From Anaerolineae bacterium (GTDB taxonomy: Bacteria > Chloroflexota > Anaerolineae > Aggregatilineales > UBA2796), in NCBI GenBank assembly GCA_019637615.1, contig JAHBVJ010000032.1, positions 1 through 64,000 on the forward strand: 64,000 bases of DNA, written 5' to 3'. Position numbers and translations under genes: made by a program. This document shows positions 9,097-17,790 of this stretch, one piece after another; the first letter of the stretch is position 1, and each line of letters begins with the position of its first letter. The notes below the pieces were generated by a model. It was not told the origin of the DNA. It saw only the letters and a list, made by a program, of their open reading frames with translations, and did not search any database.

Positions 9097-10175
9097 AACT
9101 ATTTTGGCTGGTAATCGATGTCTTGGCTGTGGTCAGACTGTCAAAGCATGAGAAAGACATTGAAGTCCTGTTGCTGCGGCAGCAATTGCGTATTCTGGAG
9201 CGAAAGCAACAGCGTCCGCCGCGCATCACACGCTGGGAAAAGCTCACCTTGGCAGTGTTGGCAGCATGGTTGAAGGAGAAGACGGCACGCGGTCGTAGCC
9301 GGTTAACCGAGGTCATGCTGCTGTTCAAACCTGATACCGTTTTGAAATGGCATCGGGAATTAGTGCGCCGGAAATGGACCTTTCAGCAAACAAGCCGTCG
9401 GGTGGGTAATGTAGCCCTTGCGCCTGAGGTGGAAGCCCTGATTGTTCAACTAGCACACGATAATCCGCGACTCGGCTACAAGAAGTTGGTCGGCGAACTG
9501 CTTAAGCTGGGCTATCGCGTCGGGCGTTCGACCGTGCGGGACGTTCTCAAACGGCATCACATCCAACCGGCCCCGCAGCGTCGCCGTACTGGCAGCAACT
9601 GGCGTACCTTTCTCAGCAGTCATCAAGCCCAACTGTTAGCGACCGATTTCTTCACCGTAGAAACGGTATGGCTCCAGACTGTGTATGTCCTGTTTTTCAT
9701 CGAATTGCACACGCGTCGTGTTCATCTGGCAGGTTGTACCTCACAACCGACCTCGGCTTGGGTCACGCAACAGGCACGGCAACTCACGTGGGAACTTCAC
9801 GATACCACCCAGCCTTCCAAACTCTATCTGCTCCATGATCGCGATACAAAGTTCACAGTGTCGTTTGACACTGTCTTTGTGTCGGAAGGCATTACGATCG
9901 TACTCACTCCGTCGCAGGCACCCAACGCGAATGCCTTTGCCGAGCGTTGGATCCGCTCGGTGCGTGAAGAGTGTTTGGATCATCTCCTGATCTTTAATGA
10001 GCGTGCATTGTACCGGGTGCTGACGGACTATGTTGCGTATTACAACCACGCCAGACCACATCAAGGATTGCAACAACAGACGCCGATCCCCTACACCCCC
10101 TGTCTGCACGGCACCATTCGGCGTCGGAAGGTGGTAGGAGGTCTGATCAACGACTACTATCGAGACGCCGCCTAG
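9075..10175 (+). CDS. Integrase-core transposase, intact copy
   Basis: A 366-residue transposase. The N-terminal half is helical with a DNA-binding region (LRQQLRILERK ... LLLFKPDTVLKWHRELVRRK, then the HTH-like VGRSTVRDVLKRHH). The rve core carries Asp in LLATDFFTVETV, Asp in LLHDRDTKF and Glu in NANAFAERWIRSVREECLDH. It is the only complete copy of a family that also left pieces at 1-153, 2222-2398 and 10797-11884, so it is the likely source of mobility. The ATG at 9075 matches the N-terminus of the 10797 copy in position and sequence. Confidence 0.88.
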   Translation: MTWSVFAQLFWLVIDVLAVVRLSKHEKDIEVLLLRQQLRILERKQQRPPRITRWEKLTLAVLAAWLKEKTARGRSRLTEVMLLFKPDTVLKWHRELVRRKWTFQQTSRRVGNVALAPEVEALIVQLAHDNPRLGYKKLVGELLKLGYRVGRSTVRDVLKRHHIQPAPQRRRTGSNWRTFLSSHQAQLLATDFFTVETVWLQTVYVLFFIELHTRRVHLAGCTSQPTSAWVTQQARQLTWELHDTTQPSKLYLLHDRDTKFTVSFDTVFVSEGITIVLTPSQAPNANAFAERWIRSVREECLDHLLIFNERALYRVLTDYVAYYNHARPHQGLQQQTPIPYTPCLHGTIRRRKVVGGLINDYYRDAA

Positions 10176-10296
10176 CGCTTCCACAGCTGCGGCTATCCTA
10201 GGCTTGTGCTACCAAAGGAACAATGATGACGCCTATTCGATTACATTTTTCCTTGATCCTTGATACATCGGCGTGTAAGGATCGGTCTTGCTCATA

Positions 10297-10318
10297 GGAA
10301 ACGTGGGATAATTGAAAA
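10297..10318 (+). repeat. Partial copy of the dispersed IS-end repeat
   Basis: GGAAACGTGGGATAATTGAA matches the left edge of the repeats at 7554-7630 and 20382-20448 over about 20 bp, and then the similarity stops. It lies in the non-coding gap between two transposase genes. Confidence 0.45.
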
Positions 10319-10443
10319 TCTCGGAGCAAATGCCTTACTTGAGTGCAAGTAAAGCGCTGGAGTGGCTGGTATCAAGCCACAATTGCGCCAAAATTATCGC
10401 TAGCTGACAGTCAGCAGCGAGAGTCCGCCCTCGGCTGGCGTAC

Positions 10444-10718
10444 TCACAACGCCAGTGGCAGGCAAAGCAGGGCTTGGACCGTCCAGCGTTTGTGGGTCAA
10501 CCCCGCAGCTACAGCAGGGGTACGTCGCCGCCATACTTGACCAGTGATAGTGCGCACGGTCAAGCTGTGATGCGGGCGCACGAAGTGGTAGTAAGCCCGT
10601 CCCCATTCTAGTGACCAGCGCAACGTTTCCAAGTTATGGGCAATTGACCAAGTACGCCGACTGAGCGTGGCGATGGATTCGCGCAACGTCAGGTTCAGAC
10701 GTTCGACGAAAGCCCATA
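10444..10718 (-). pseudogene. C-terminal fragment of an IS1-like transposase
   Basis: The minus-strand frame begins abruptly at AFVERLNLTLRES and runs through EWGRAYYHFVRPHHSL to a stop, with no start codon at the 5' junction near 10715. The Glu-containing FVERLNLTLR motif is the last catalytic block of IS1-type or related DDE transposases. About 90 residues of the C-terminus survive. The truncation lies directly upstream of the next transposase copy, suggesting that insertion cut it. Confidence 0.6.
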
Positions 10719-10796
10719 GTATGCGAAAACTCCATCTTTGCCGAAACCAGCTAGAATCAAGCCGATGTTCGGGGCTGCGGTGTATGGGATACGGCG

Positions 10797-11884
10797 ATGC
10801 TTTGGTTAGTGATCGGTCAAGTTATCCAAGTGGTGATGGATGTGCTGAGTTTGCATCTGATCGCTGATCGAGACAAAGATCTGGAAGTGCTGGTGATGCG
10901 CCAACAAATCCGGATCCTTGAACGGCGACTGGGCAAGCACGTTCGACCTTCACGCATAGAGAAACTACTTTTGGCGTTGAGTGCGTTGCAGATCAAAGTA
11001 TGGGTAGGTCAGCAACGCTTCAAAAACAGCCTACTTCTATTCAAGCCAGCGACGATCTTGAAATGGCACCGGGATCTAGTAAAGCGCAAGTGGACGTTTC
11101 AACGACGAGAAAAGGTAGGACGGCCTCGCATAGAAGAGGAACTTGAGGTGCTGATAGTGCGCTTAGCCAAGGAAAAGCCTCGACTAGGCTACGAAAAGCT
11201 CCAAGGGGAATTAGAGAAGCTCGGCTATGACGTGGGCATCTCCACGGTACGGGATGTGCTGAAACGCCACCACATATTGCCGGCACTAGAACGGGACCGG
11301 ACACACAGCAATTGGCGTACCTTTCTGAACCACTATCGGACGCAGATGCTAGCCTGCGATTTCTTTACGATCGAGACTGTCTCCTTGCAAACTGTATATA
11401 TCCTGTTTTTCATAGAACTCAGCACACGCCGAGTCAGGCTGGCTGTACCACCCAGCCTGACTCGGCGTGGGTGACCCAGCAAGCCCGATAGGTGCTTTGG
11501 CAGTTTCAGAATCGTGAGCAATGCCTCGGCTTCCTAATCCATGATCGGGACACTAAGTTCACCCGCTCGTTTGAGACGGTGTTTGCGGCTGAGGGCATCG
11601 AGACCGTTTTGACCCCCTATCGCGCACCCAACGCCAACGCGGTTGCCGAACGCTGGATTCGCTCAGTGCGTCAGGAATGTTTGGATCATCTGTTGATCAT
11701 CAACCAAGTACATCTGCGACATGTGCTGAAGGAATATGTGGACTACTACAATACAGTGCGTCCTCATCAAGGGCTTGACCAACAAGCGCCGATTCCGTTT
11801 CCGCGTGGGTCGGTGATCGGCACTATAACTTGTCGTGACGTGCTCGGCGGCATCTTGCATGATTACCGACGACAGGTTGCGTAA
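10797..11884 (+). pseudogene. Integrase-core transposase broken by a frameshift and a stop
   Basis: This is a paralogue of the intact transposase at 9075-10175, starting MLWLVIGQVIQVVMDVL and ending LGGILHDYRRQVA. The first frame reaches 11474, but the family sequence changes frame near 11440. In the second frame a TAG interrupts it at 11489-11491, after a segment corresponding to AWVTQQAR in the paralogue. The catalytic Asp of LACDFFTIE, the Asp of IHDRDTKF and the Glu of VAERWIRSVRQEC are all still encoded, but not in one open frame. It is inactive unless recoded. Confidence 0.85.
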
Positions 11885-11947
11885 CAATCAGAGATGCAAT
11901 TTCCGCATACAACGGGGTTATGGTTACGGTACACCCTAACCAAAAAC

Positions 11948-11976
11948 TTGACAGGCTGCACAAAAGACTCTAAACT
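11948..11976 (+). promoter_or_regulatory. Predicted sigma70-type promoter of the LacI-family gene
   Basis: A perfect TTGACA at 11948-11953 is followed after 17 bp by TAAACT at 11971-11976. The palindromic operator at 11989-12002 starts 13 bp downstream of the -10 box, so a bound repressor would cover the start site. Confidence 0.7.
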
Positions 11977-11988
11977 CATAAGAAATTT

Positions 11989-12002
11989 CGACAACGTTGT
12001 CG
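11989..12002. promoter_or_regulatory. LacI-family operator in front of the regulator gene
   Basis: CGACAACGTTGTCG is a perfect 14-bp palindrome with the central CG typical of LacI-family sites. The identical sequence occurs at 13078-13091 before the transporter genes. A degenerate half-site copy (ATCGTTGTCGAA) follows immediately. Confidence 0.8.
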
Positions 12003-12035
12003 TTATCGTTGTCGAACTAATTTATGGAAGTTTTT

Positions 12036-13037
12036 ATGCGCGTTACCATGAAAGAGATCGCCCAAAAGGCGAACGTCTCTATCAAGACTGTATCCCGTGT
12101 GGTGAATGGGCAGGGTGAGATTTCTGCTGAAACTGTACGCCGAGTACAGGAAGTCATCGACGAGTTTGGCTACCGACCAAACCTCATGGCACGCAGTCTG
12201 GTTACGCAACGCACAAATTCCATCGGTTTGATTGTCCCCAATATTAGCAACCCTTTTTACCCAGAAGTTGCACAAGCAGTGTTATCAACTGCTCGTGAAA
12301 GCCACCACAATATGCTCTTGTGCAGCCATGAGAATGATGCTGAAGAACAGCAGCAAATACTCGACTCGTTAGTGGCGCAGGGAGTCGATGGCATCATCAT
12401 TTTTCCAGCGCTTCGCAGCCACGAACAATTAGCGCGCTTTGCAGATACCTATGAGCCGCTGGTGGTGGTGAATGATGTTCTGGATGTTGCGAAAGTTTCC
12501 CATGTGCAGGCTGATATTTTTGCCGGGGCAACACGCGCTGTTGAATACCTCGTCGAAAAAGGGCACCGCTCCATAGCTATGATTAATGCGGTGCGTTCAC
12601 CGCTCAATCGTCGTTGGCGTGAACAGGGGTTTAGGCAAGCGATGATTGCCCATGATATTTCGCCCGCTGCGATTTTCATGCTGCCCGGTGACCAAGCCGA
12701 AACAGATATTGAAGGTGGCTATGACGCCGCCAAGCAACTGCTTACCCAACACCCCAAAACTACCGCGATTTTTTGCTACAACGATATGATGGCAATTGGT
12801 GCGCTGCGGGCTTGCCAAGAACTAGGGCGGGACGTGCCACGCGATTGTGCAATTATCGGGTTCGACGATATCGCAATTGCCAGCATTATTCAGCCAGCGC
12901 TTACCACCATTCGGATTAATAAATTCGAGTTGGGGACAGCGGCTGCGCACCAGCTTCTCCAACGACTAGAGGGCAGGCGAGATACAACACCTCGTGTTGT
13001 CCTTGATGTTGATCTCATCGTTCGTCAATCAGCTTAA
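12036..13037 (+). CDS. LacI-family transcriptional regulator of the sugar operon
   Basis: A 333-residue protein. The N-terminal helix-turn-helix and hinge (MKEIAQKANVSIKTVSRVVN) are followed by a periplasmic-binding-protein-like effector domain (SIGLIVPNISNPFYPEVAQA and so on). The ATG at 12036 is preferred because GGAAG lies 5 nt upstream; another in-frame ATG at 12024 is possible. Identical palindromic operators flank the gene, one in its own promoter and one before the substrate-binding protein, so it should autoregulate and control the downstream ABC transporter and glycosidases, released by a sugar. By operon content the effector is probably a galactoside or related oligosaccharide. Confidence 0.92.
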   Translation: MRVTMKEIAQKANVSIKTVSRVVNGQGEISAETVRRVQEVIDEFGYRPNLMARSLVTQRTNSIGLIVPNISNPFYPEVAQAVLSTARESHHNMLLCSHENDAEEQQQILDSLVAQGVDGIIIFPALRSHEQLARFADTYEPLVVVNDVLDVAKVSHVQADIFAGATRAVEYLVEKGHRSIAMINAVRSPLNRRWREQGFRQAMIAHDISPAAIFMLPGDQAETDIEGGYDAAKQLLTQHPKTTAIFCYNDMMAIGALRACQELGRDVPRDCAIIGFDDIAIASIIQPALTTIRINKFELGTAAAHQLLQRLEGRRDTTPRVVLDVDLIVRQSA

Positions 13038-13077
13038 AAGGAGTATACAGTCGAGAAAATATCTTTTTGCCTCGTTT

Positions 13078-13091
13078 CGACAACGTTGTCG
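13078..13091. promoter_or_regulatory. LacI-family operator in front of the sugar transporter
   Basis: A second exact copy of CGACAACGTTGTCG, in the 111-bp gap between the regulator and the substrate-binding protein gene. It implies that the transporter and glycosidase genes have their own repressor-controlled promoter. Confidence 0.8.
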
Positions 13092-13148
13092 GAACAAAAC
13101 CTGTAATAAACAAGTTGTAGAAGTGCTATTAGTGAAAGTGAGCATCAC

Positions 13149-14390
13149 ATGCAAAGGAAATTCTTTGCTTTTAGGCATTCGCGGCAGGTAGTGATACTTC
13201 TGTCCCTCTTTCTGCTTTTAATCATGAACTCGCCGATCACTGCGCAGGATACCATCAACCTTAGCGTTGCTTATTGGGGTAACAACCAAGAAGGAGCCAT
13301 GATTGATGCAATGCTGACGGCTTTTGAAAAGGCGAATCCCACAATCAAGATCGAGCGCATCTGGATCCCCGATTCGTATGAACAAAAAGTGACTACGATG
13401 ATTGCTGGTGGGACGCCGCCCGATCTGGTTCAAATTAGTCACACAAGTTTGCCCGGTTTCGTGGATGCGTTTGCGCCTGTCGAAGTAGACGCGAGCGTTT
13501 ACGCTTCAAAACTGTATACAAAAGCACTGTCCTATAATGGACAATTGTTTGCGGTTCCGTTTGTTGCCAAGCCAAAGGTCATGGGCATCAATCTCGATGT
13601 ATTCGAAGCAGCCGGTATTCCGGTTCCCAGTGCCGATAAACCGCTGACGGCTCAGGAATTCCAAGACTTGGCGATCAAATTATCATCGGGTGAGGGCGAT
13701 AGCCGTATTTTTGGTTCTGCGCCGCTGTGGTTTGGTGGATGGTTGTTTGCCTTTGGAAACACTTTCTACAATGAAGAAGGTACAAAGGTCACCATTGGCG
13801 ATGAAAGCGCCATCAAAGCTGCACAATTTGTGATTGATGCGTCCACAAAATACCATTATGCGCCTACGGCCGTTGAGGCCACGGGTCAAAGCATGTTTGA
13901 TTGGTTCTTGAGTGGGCGTGTGGCGATGTATCCTGATTTTGGGCCGTGGCATATTCCGCTGGTCAAGACCTCCAGCATGAAGTGGACGATTGTGCCTGAT
14001 CCTGAATTGGGTGAACCGTTGGAAATCAATGGCTTTGGCATCAGCAAAGATACCTTGCACGCAGATGCCGCCAAAGCGCTGGCCGTGTTTTTGGGGCAAA
14101 GCGAAGAAGCTCAGAATATTCTCGGAACCAGTGATGCCGCAGCCGGTGTCCCAGTTATTCCATCTGCTGCCGAAGCATTTGCGAACTCAATCCCTGATCA
14201 CAGCCTCGCAGCGTTCCTGTATGCTGCGCAGAATGCTCCCGTGCCCGTGGGTAACAAGATGGATAAGCAGATTCAAGACGAATTTTACCGCGAAGTGAAC
14301 TCGCGTACCGCCTTAGGAACCGGTACCGAAGACCCTGCCGTGGTTTTTCCTGAACTGCAAGAAACTTTGAACGCAATGTTCAATCAGTAG
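13149..14390 (+). CDS. ABC sugar transporter, extracellular substrate-binding protein
   Basis: A 413-residue family 1 solute-binding protein. It has a basic N-terminus and hydrophobic signal segment (VVILLSLFLLLIMNSPITAQ), then the SBP fold (FEKANPTIKIERIW, KVTTMIAGGTPPDLVQI, GRVAMYPDFGPW). No lipobox Cys is visible at the cleavage region, so the mode of anchoring is uncertain. It lies downstream of a LacI-type operator and upstream of two CUT1-type permeases and two glycosidases, so it should bind an oligosaccharide for import. No ATPase gene is present here; a shared MsmK-like ATPase elsewhere is likely. Confidence 0.9.
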   Translation: MQRKFFAFRHSRQVVILLSLFLLLIMNSPITAQDTINLSVAYWGNNQEGAMIDAMLTAFEKANPTIKIERIWIPDSYEQKVTTMIAGGTPPDLVQISHTSLPGFVDAFAPVEVDASVYASKLYTKALSYNGQLFAVPFVAKPKVMGINLDVFEAAGIPVPSADKPLTAQEFQDLAIKLSSGEGDSRIFGSAPLWFGGWLFAFGNTFYNEEGTKVTIGDESAIKAAQFVIDASTKYHYAPTAVEATGQSMFDWFLSGRVAMYPDFGPWHIPLVKTSSMKWTIVPDPELGEPLEINGFGISKDTLHADAAKALAVFLGQSEEAQNILGTSDAAAGVPVIPSAAEAFANSIPDHSLAAFLYAAQNAPVPVGNKMDKQIQDEFYREVNSRTALGTGTEDPAVVFPELQETLNAMFNQ

Positions 14391-14412
14391 CGGTATCTTC
14401 CATACTTATGAA

Positions 14413-14443
14413 TGGGTAGGTGGCACGCCAGTATCACCTACCC
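14413..14443 (+). terminator. Intra-operon hairpin after the binding-protein gene
   Basis: TGGGTAGGT and ACCTACCCA form a perfect 9-bp stem with a 13-nt loop, followed by TTTCCC rather than a full T-run. Such hairpins between a binding protein and its permeases usually act as partial terminators or 3' stabilisers, giving excess binding protein. Confidence 0.6.
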
Positions 14444-14452
14444 ATTTCCCAA

Positions 14453-15487
14453 ATGAAAGACATTCTTATGGATCCTTTTATTCGCCAGCTACAGGTTGCA
14501 TTTACAAATCTAGGCGTCCCTCCTGATCTCGTACCTTTAGTTCCGTTTGTACTTGGAATGGCATTGATCTATGTCATCCTCTTTTCTGCAAGGTTTATTC
14601 TTGTTCGAACCGGGGTGATGCACTGGAAAACGGGTTCCTTTTATCTGTTCGTTTCGCCGTGGCTGATTGGTTTCATCCTGTTTACAGTGGGGCCAATGCT
14701 CTATTCGATCTACATCAGCTTAACAAGCTGGAACCTGACTACCCCTCCGCAGTGGATAGGCTTGGGAAATTATGTTACCGCAGCGCAAGACCCCCGTTTG
14801 CGGCAAGCGCTTGAAGTTACCTTTGCTTTCTCGCTCATCAGCGTACCACTCAATGTTCTTCTCTCCTTCCTTGTATCGCTGTTGATGAATGTGAAGCTGC
14901 GCGGCATCTACTTTTTCCGTACATTCTTCTATCTGCCGCTGCTTGTAAGTGGTGTTGCACAGGCGGTTTTATTCAGCCGCATCTTTGATCCCAACACGGG
15001 TGTCATCAACACGCTGCTGCGGGCATTCGGGATTCAAGGCCCGCTATGGCTTCTCGATCCGAACTGGGCATTGACTGCCGTCATCATCATGACGCTGTGG
15101 ACAGTCGGCGGGAACATGATCATTTATCTGGCTGGGTTGCAGGATATTCCACCGTTTCTCTACGAAGCGGCTGAGATTGACGGCGCGACGACCATGCAAA
15201 AATTCCGTTATATTACCGTGCCACAAATGACCCCGATTCTATTTTTCAACATCATTACAGGTTTGATCGGGGCACTCCAGACGTTTACGCCGGGATATAT
15301 CTTCGGCAAAGGAGGGCCGGGAAACTCGCTGCTGTTCTATGTGTACTATTTGTTTACCAATGCCTTTAACTACTTCAAAATGGGCTATGGTTCCGCCCTC
15401 GCTTGGATCTTATTCGTCATCGTCATGATTTTGACACTGATTATCTTCCGCACGAGCCGTTCGTGGGTTCATTACGAGATCGATTGA
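14453..15487 (+). CDS. ABC sugar transporter permease, MalF/UgpA type
   Basis: About 344 residues with six or more hydrophobic segments. The cytoplasmic EAA loop reads YEAAEIDGATTMQKFRYIT, which contacts the ATPase. An extra N-terminal hydrophobic helix precedes the usual first segment (FYLFVSPWLIGFILFTVGPM). ATG 14453 and ATG 14468 are both possible; neither has a strong ribosome binding site, and the upstream GTG at 14420 would lie inside the hairpin. It pairs with the permease at 15494. Confidence 0.9.
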   Translation: MKDILMDPFIRQLQVAFTNLGVPPDLVPLVPFVLGMALIYVILFSARFILVRTGVMHWKTGSFYLFVSPWLIGFILFTVGPMLYSIYISLTSWNLTTPPQWIGLGNYVTAAQDPRLRQALEVTFAFSLISVPLNVLLSFLVSLLMNVKLRGIYFFRTFFYLPLLVSGVAQAVLFSRIFDPNTGVINTLLRAFGIQGPLWLLDPNWALTAVIIMTLWTVGGNMIIYLAGLQDIPPFLYEAAEIDGATTMQKFRYITVPQMTPILFFNIITGLIGALQTFTPGYIFGKGGPGNSLLFYVYYLFTNAFNYFKMGYGSALAWILFVIVMILTLIIFRTSRSWVHYEID

Positions 15488-15493
15488 GGTGAA

Positions 15494-16399
15494 ATGGTGA
15501 ATTCATCAAGTGAAATTTCCCTCGCGGCAAAGAACAATCAACATCGGACGCTAAACAGCCACCGACTGAAGGAACGATCGCTCCTCAAAACAGTTTTGCT
15601 ATATGCGGTCTTAGGGGGATTGTCGGTTGTATTCCTCTATCCCCTGTTGTGGATGGCCGCATCATCAGTGCGGTCGTTGGAGGAAATTGCAAAATCCGGT
15701 CTGAATCTCATTCCACGAGAATGGCATTTCGAAAACTACAAGGCCGTATTTGAAGCATTTCCGTTTGGGGTCTTCCTGAAAAATTCTCTCCTAACGACCA
15801 TCATCCCGATCATTGCGACAACGCTCGTCAGCTCACTGGTCGCGTTTGCATTCGCTCGCATTCGGGTGCGCGGGGGGAATATCATATTTATGCTGATGCT
15901 GGCGACTATGTTCCTGCCCGGTGAAGTGACCATCATTCCAAACTTCATCCTCTTTAAGAATCTCGGCATGATCAACACCCTCTATCCGTTGATTCTGCCG
16001 TCGTTTTTTGGGTCGGCATTTTTTATCTTTTTACTTCGCCAATTTTATGCCGGACTGCCCAAGTCACTTGAAGAGGCTGCGATCATCGAGGGAGCGAGTA
16101 TGTTTCAAATCTGGTGGAAGATCTTCCTGCCACTTTCGAAACCTGCCCTCACGGCTGTCGGGGTGCTTATCTTTATGGGACGCTGGAATGACTTCTTCGG
16201 GCCACTCATCTACGTTAACAGTGACCGCTGGAAAACACTGCCTGTCGGGTTGGCGGGTTTTCAAAATCAATATTCGGTGCAAACAAACTTACTCATGGCA
16301 GCCACTATCGTGATGATTCTGCCGTGTATTTTCCTATTCTTCTTTGCTCAACGTGCCTTTATTCAAGGTATCACTTTCACAGGATCGAAGGAAGGCTAA
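15494..16399 (+). CDS. ABC sugar transporter permease, MalG/UgpE type
   Basis: A 301-residue CUT1-family inner-membrane permease with six hydrophobic segments and the EAA motif LEEAAIIEGASMFQIWWKI. The ATG follows a GAGGTGA ribosome binding site 6 bp after the upstream permease stop. Its TAA overlaps the ATG of the next gene (TAATG), giving translational coupling to the six-hairpin glycosidase. It forms the heterodimeric channel with the 14453 product. Confidence 0.92.
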   Translation: MVNSSSEISLAAKNNQHRTLNSHRLKERSLLKTVLLYAVLGGLSVVFLYPLLWMAASSVRSLEEIAKSGLNLIPREWHFENYKAVFEAFPFGVFLKNSLLTTIIPIIATTLVSSLVAFAFARIRVRGGNIIFMLMLATMFLPGEVTIIPNFILFKNLGMINTLYPLILPSFFGSAFFIFLLRQFYAGLPKSLEEAAIIEGASMFQIWWKIFLPLSKPALTAVGVLIFMGRWNDFFGPLIYVNSDRWKTLPVGLAGFQNQYSVQTNLLMAATIVMILPCIFLFFFAQRAFIQGITFTGSKEG

Positions 16400-17751
16400 T
16401 GACACCGCAATTCAGCTCATCCAATTCCACCCTCATTTCAGGTTGGCAGTGGGCCGTTGGGCAGGCCATGGAATACGTGCGACACGGTGATCCCGTCGGG
16501 GATTGGTTTGAGGCGGCACTGCCCGGGCGCAACGCTTTTTGTATGCGCGATGTTGCGCACCAATGTGCTGGCGCACAGGTATTAGGACTGCATGCTGAAG
16601 TCAAAAATATGCTGTATCGTTTTGCCGAGAATATCGCCGAGTCTCGCGATTGGTGTACCTATTGGGAAATCTCTGGTGATAATCTGCCGGTTGCCGTCGA
16701 TTACGAGAGCGATTCAGATTTTTGGTACAATTTGCCTGCTAACTTTGATGTGTTGGCTTGCTGCTGGCGTCAGTATTTGTGGACTGGCGATGCTGACTAC
16801 CTAAATGACCCCGTTTTTCTAAATTTCTACGACCGCACGGTCAACGAATATGTCCAGCACTGGGATACCGATGGTGATGGGTTACTGGAACATTTGCCAG
16901 CATATGGGCGACGAGGTATTGGCAGTTACGAAGAAGGTGTTAGCGAAATTCGCATAGGTGCTGATTTGATTGCAGCACAAGTTGCAGCGTACCAAGCCTA
17001 TGCCGAAATACAACGGGTACGCGGAAATGCTGAGAACAGTCAACATTATGCGGCGAAAGCACGCTCACTACGGACTGCTTACGAACAATCGTGGTGGAAT
17101 GCAGCGGCAAATAATTACTTCAGCATTATGCATACCGACGGGAAATTTTCACCGCGAACCAATTTTGGTATTAACACATTCGCTCTTTATTTTGGACTGA
17201 TCCATGATTTGCAGCGCGTACAATGTGTGACAGACGATTTGATACGTCAGTTTCCGCACACGAATGTTGAATCGCAATCGTATTTCCCCGAAACACTCTA
17301 TGCCTATGGCTACAGTGACGCGGCTTATGATGCGTTATGCAAACTGATTGATCCGGGTCTAGCTCGCCGCGAATATCCTGAAGTTTCTTATAGCGTCATT
17401 GGCGCATTCATTAATGGGTTGATGGGGATACAAGGTTATGCTGAGACTCGCACTATTCGCACGCTGCCGAATCTTACAGAAGCAACGGAGTGGATCAGTA
17501 TCGAGCATCTACCCATATTTGATAACGCAATTACGGTTACGCATCGTGGTAATACGGTGACCACGCTTTGCAACGAACACGGTGCGGCTTTGTTGTGGGC
17601 AGCGAATTTCGTGAGTGACAGCAATATCGTATTGATCAATGGGGAGGCAAAATCTGCGAAGCAGATCATCGGCAGTGATGGTCGACGCCAAGCGAGCGTA
17701 GAAATCCAAGTGAAGGCAAAGGAAACAGTTACGGTCGCCATACCAACCTAG
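16399..17751 (+). CDS. Six-hairpin ((alpha/alpha)6) glycosidase-like protein
   Basis: A 450-residue protein without a signal peptide, so cytoplasmic. The sequence is rich in Trp, Tyr and acidic residues and in paired helices, with segments such as FCMRDVAHQCAGAQ, WDTDGDGLLEHLP and SYEEGVSEIRIGADL that resemble six-hairpin glycoside hydrolases (GH63/GH78/debranching-like groups). I cannot assign the CAZy family; Asp and Glu in these segments are candidate acids. The ATG overlaps the preceding permease stop, so it is coupled to sugar import and probably acts on the imported oligosaccharide together with the GH36-like enzyme downstream. Confidence 0.7.
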   Translation: MTPQFSSSNSTLISGWQWAVGQAMEYVRHGDPVGDWFEAALPGRNAFCMRDVAHQCAGAQVLGLHAEVKNMLYRFAENIAESRDWCTYWEISGDNLPVAVDYESDSDFWYNLPANFDVLACCWRQYLWTGDADYLNDPVFLNFYDRTVNEYVQHWDTDGDGLLEHLPAYGRRGIGSYEEGVSEIRIGADLIAAQVAAYQAYAEIQRVRGNAENSQHYAAKARSLRTAYEQSWWNAAANNYFSIMHTDGKFSPRTNFGINTFALYFGLIHDLQRVQCVTDDLIRQFPHTNVESQSYFPETLYAYGYSDAAYDALCKLIDPGLARREYPEVSYSVIGAFINGLMGIQGYAETRTIRTLPNLTEATEWISIEHLPIFDNAITVTHRGNTVTTLCNEHGAALLWAANFVSDSNIVLINGEAKSAKQIIGSDGRRQASVEIQVKAKETVTVAIPT

Positions 17752-17790
17752 GTTCATTGCACACTCAATATACATCATAAGGATAAAGAA

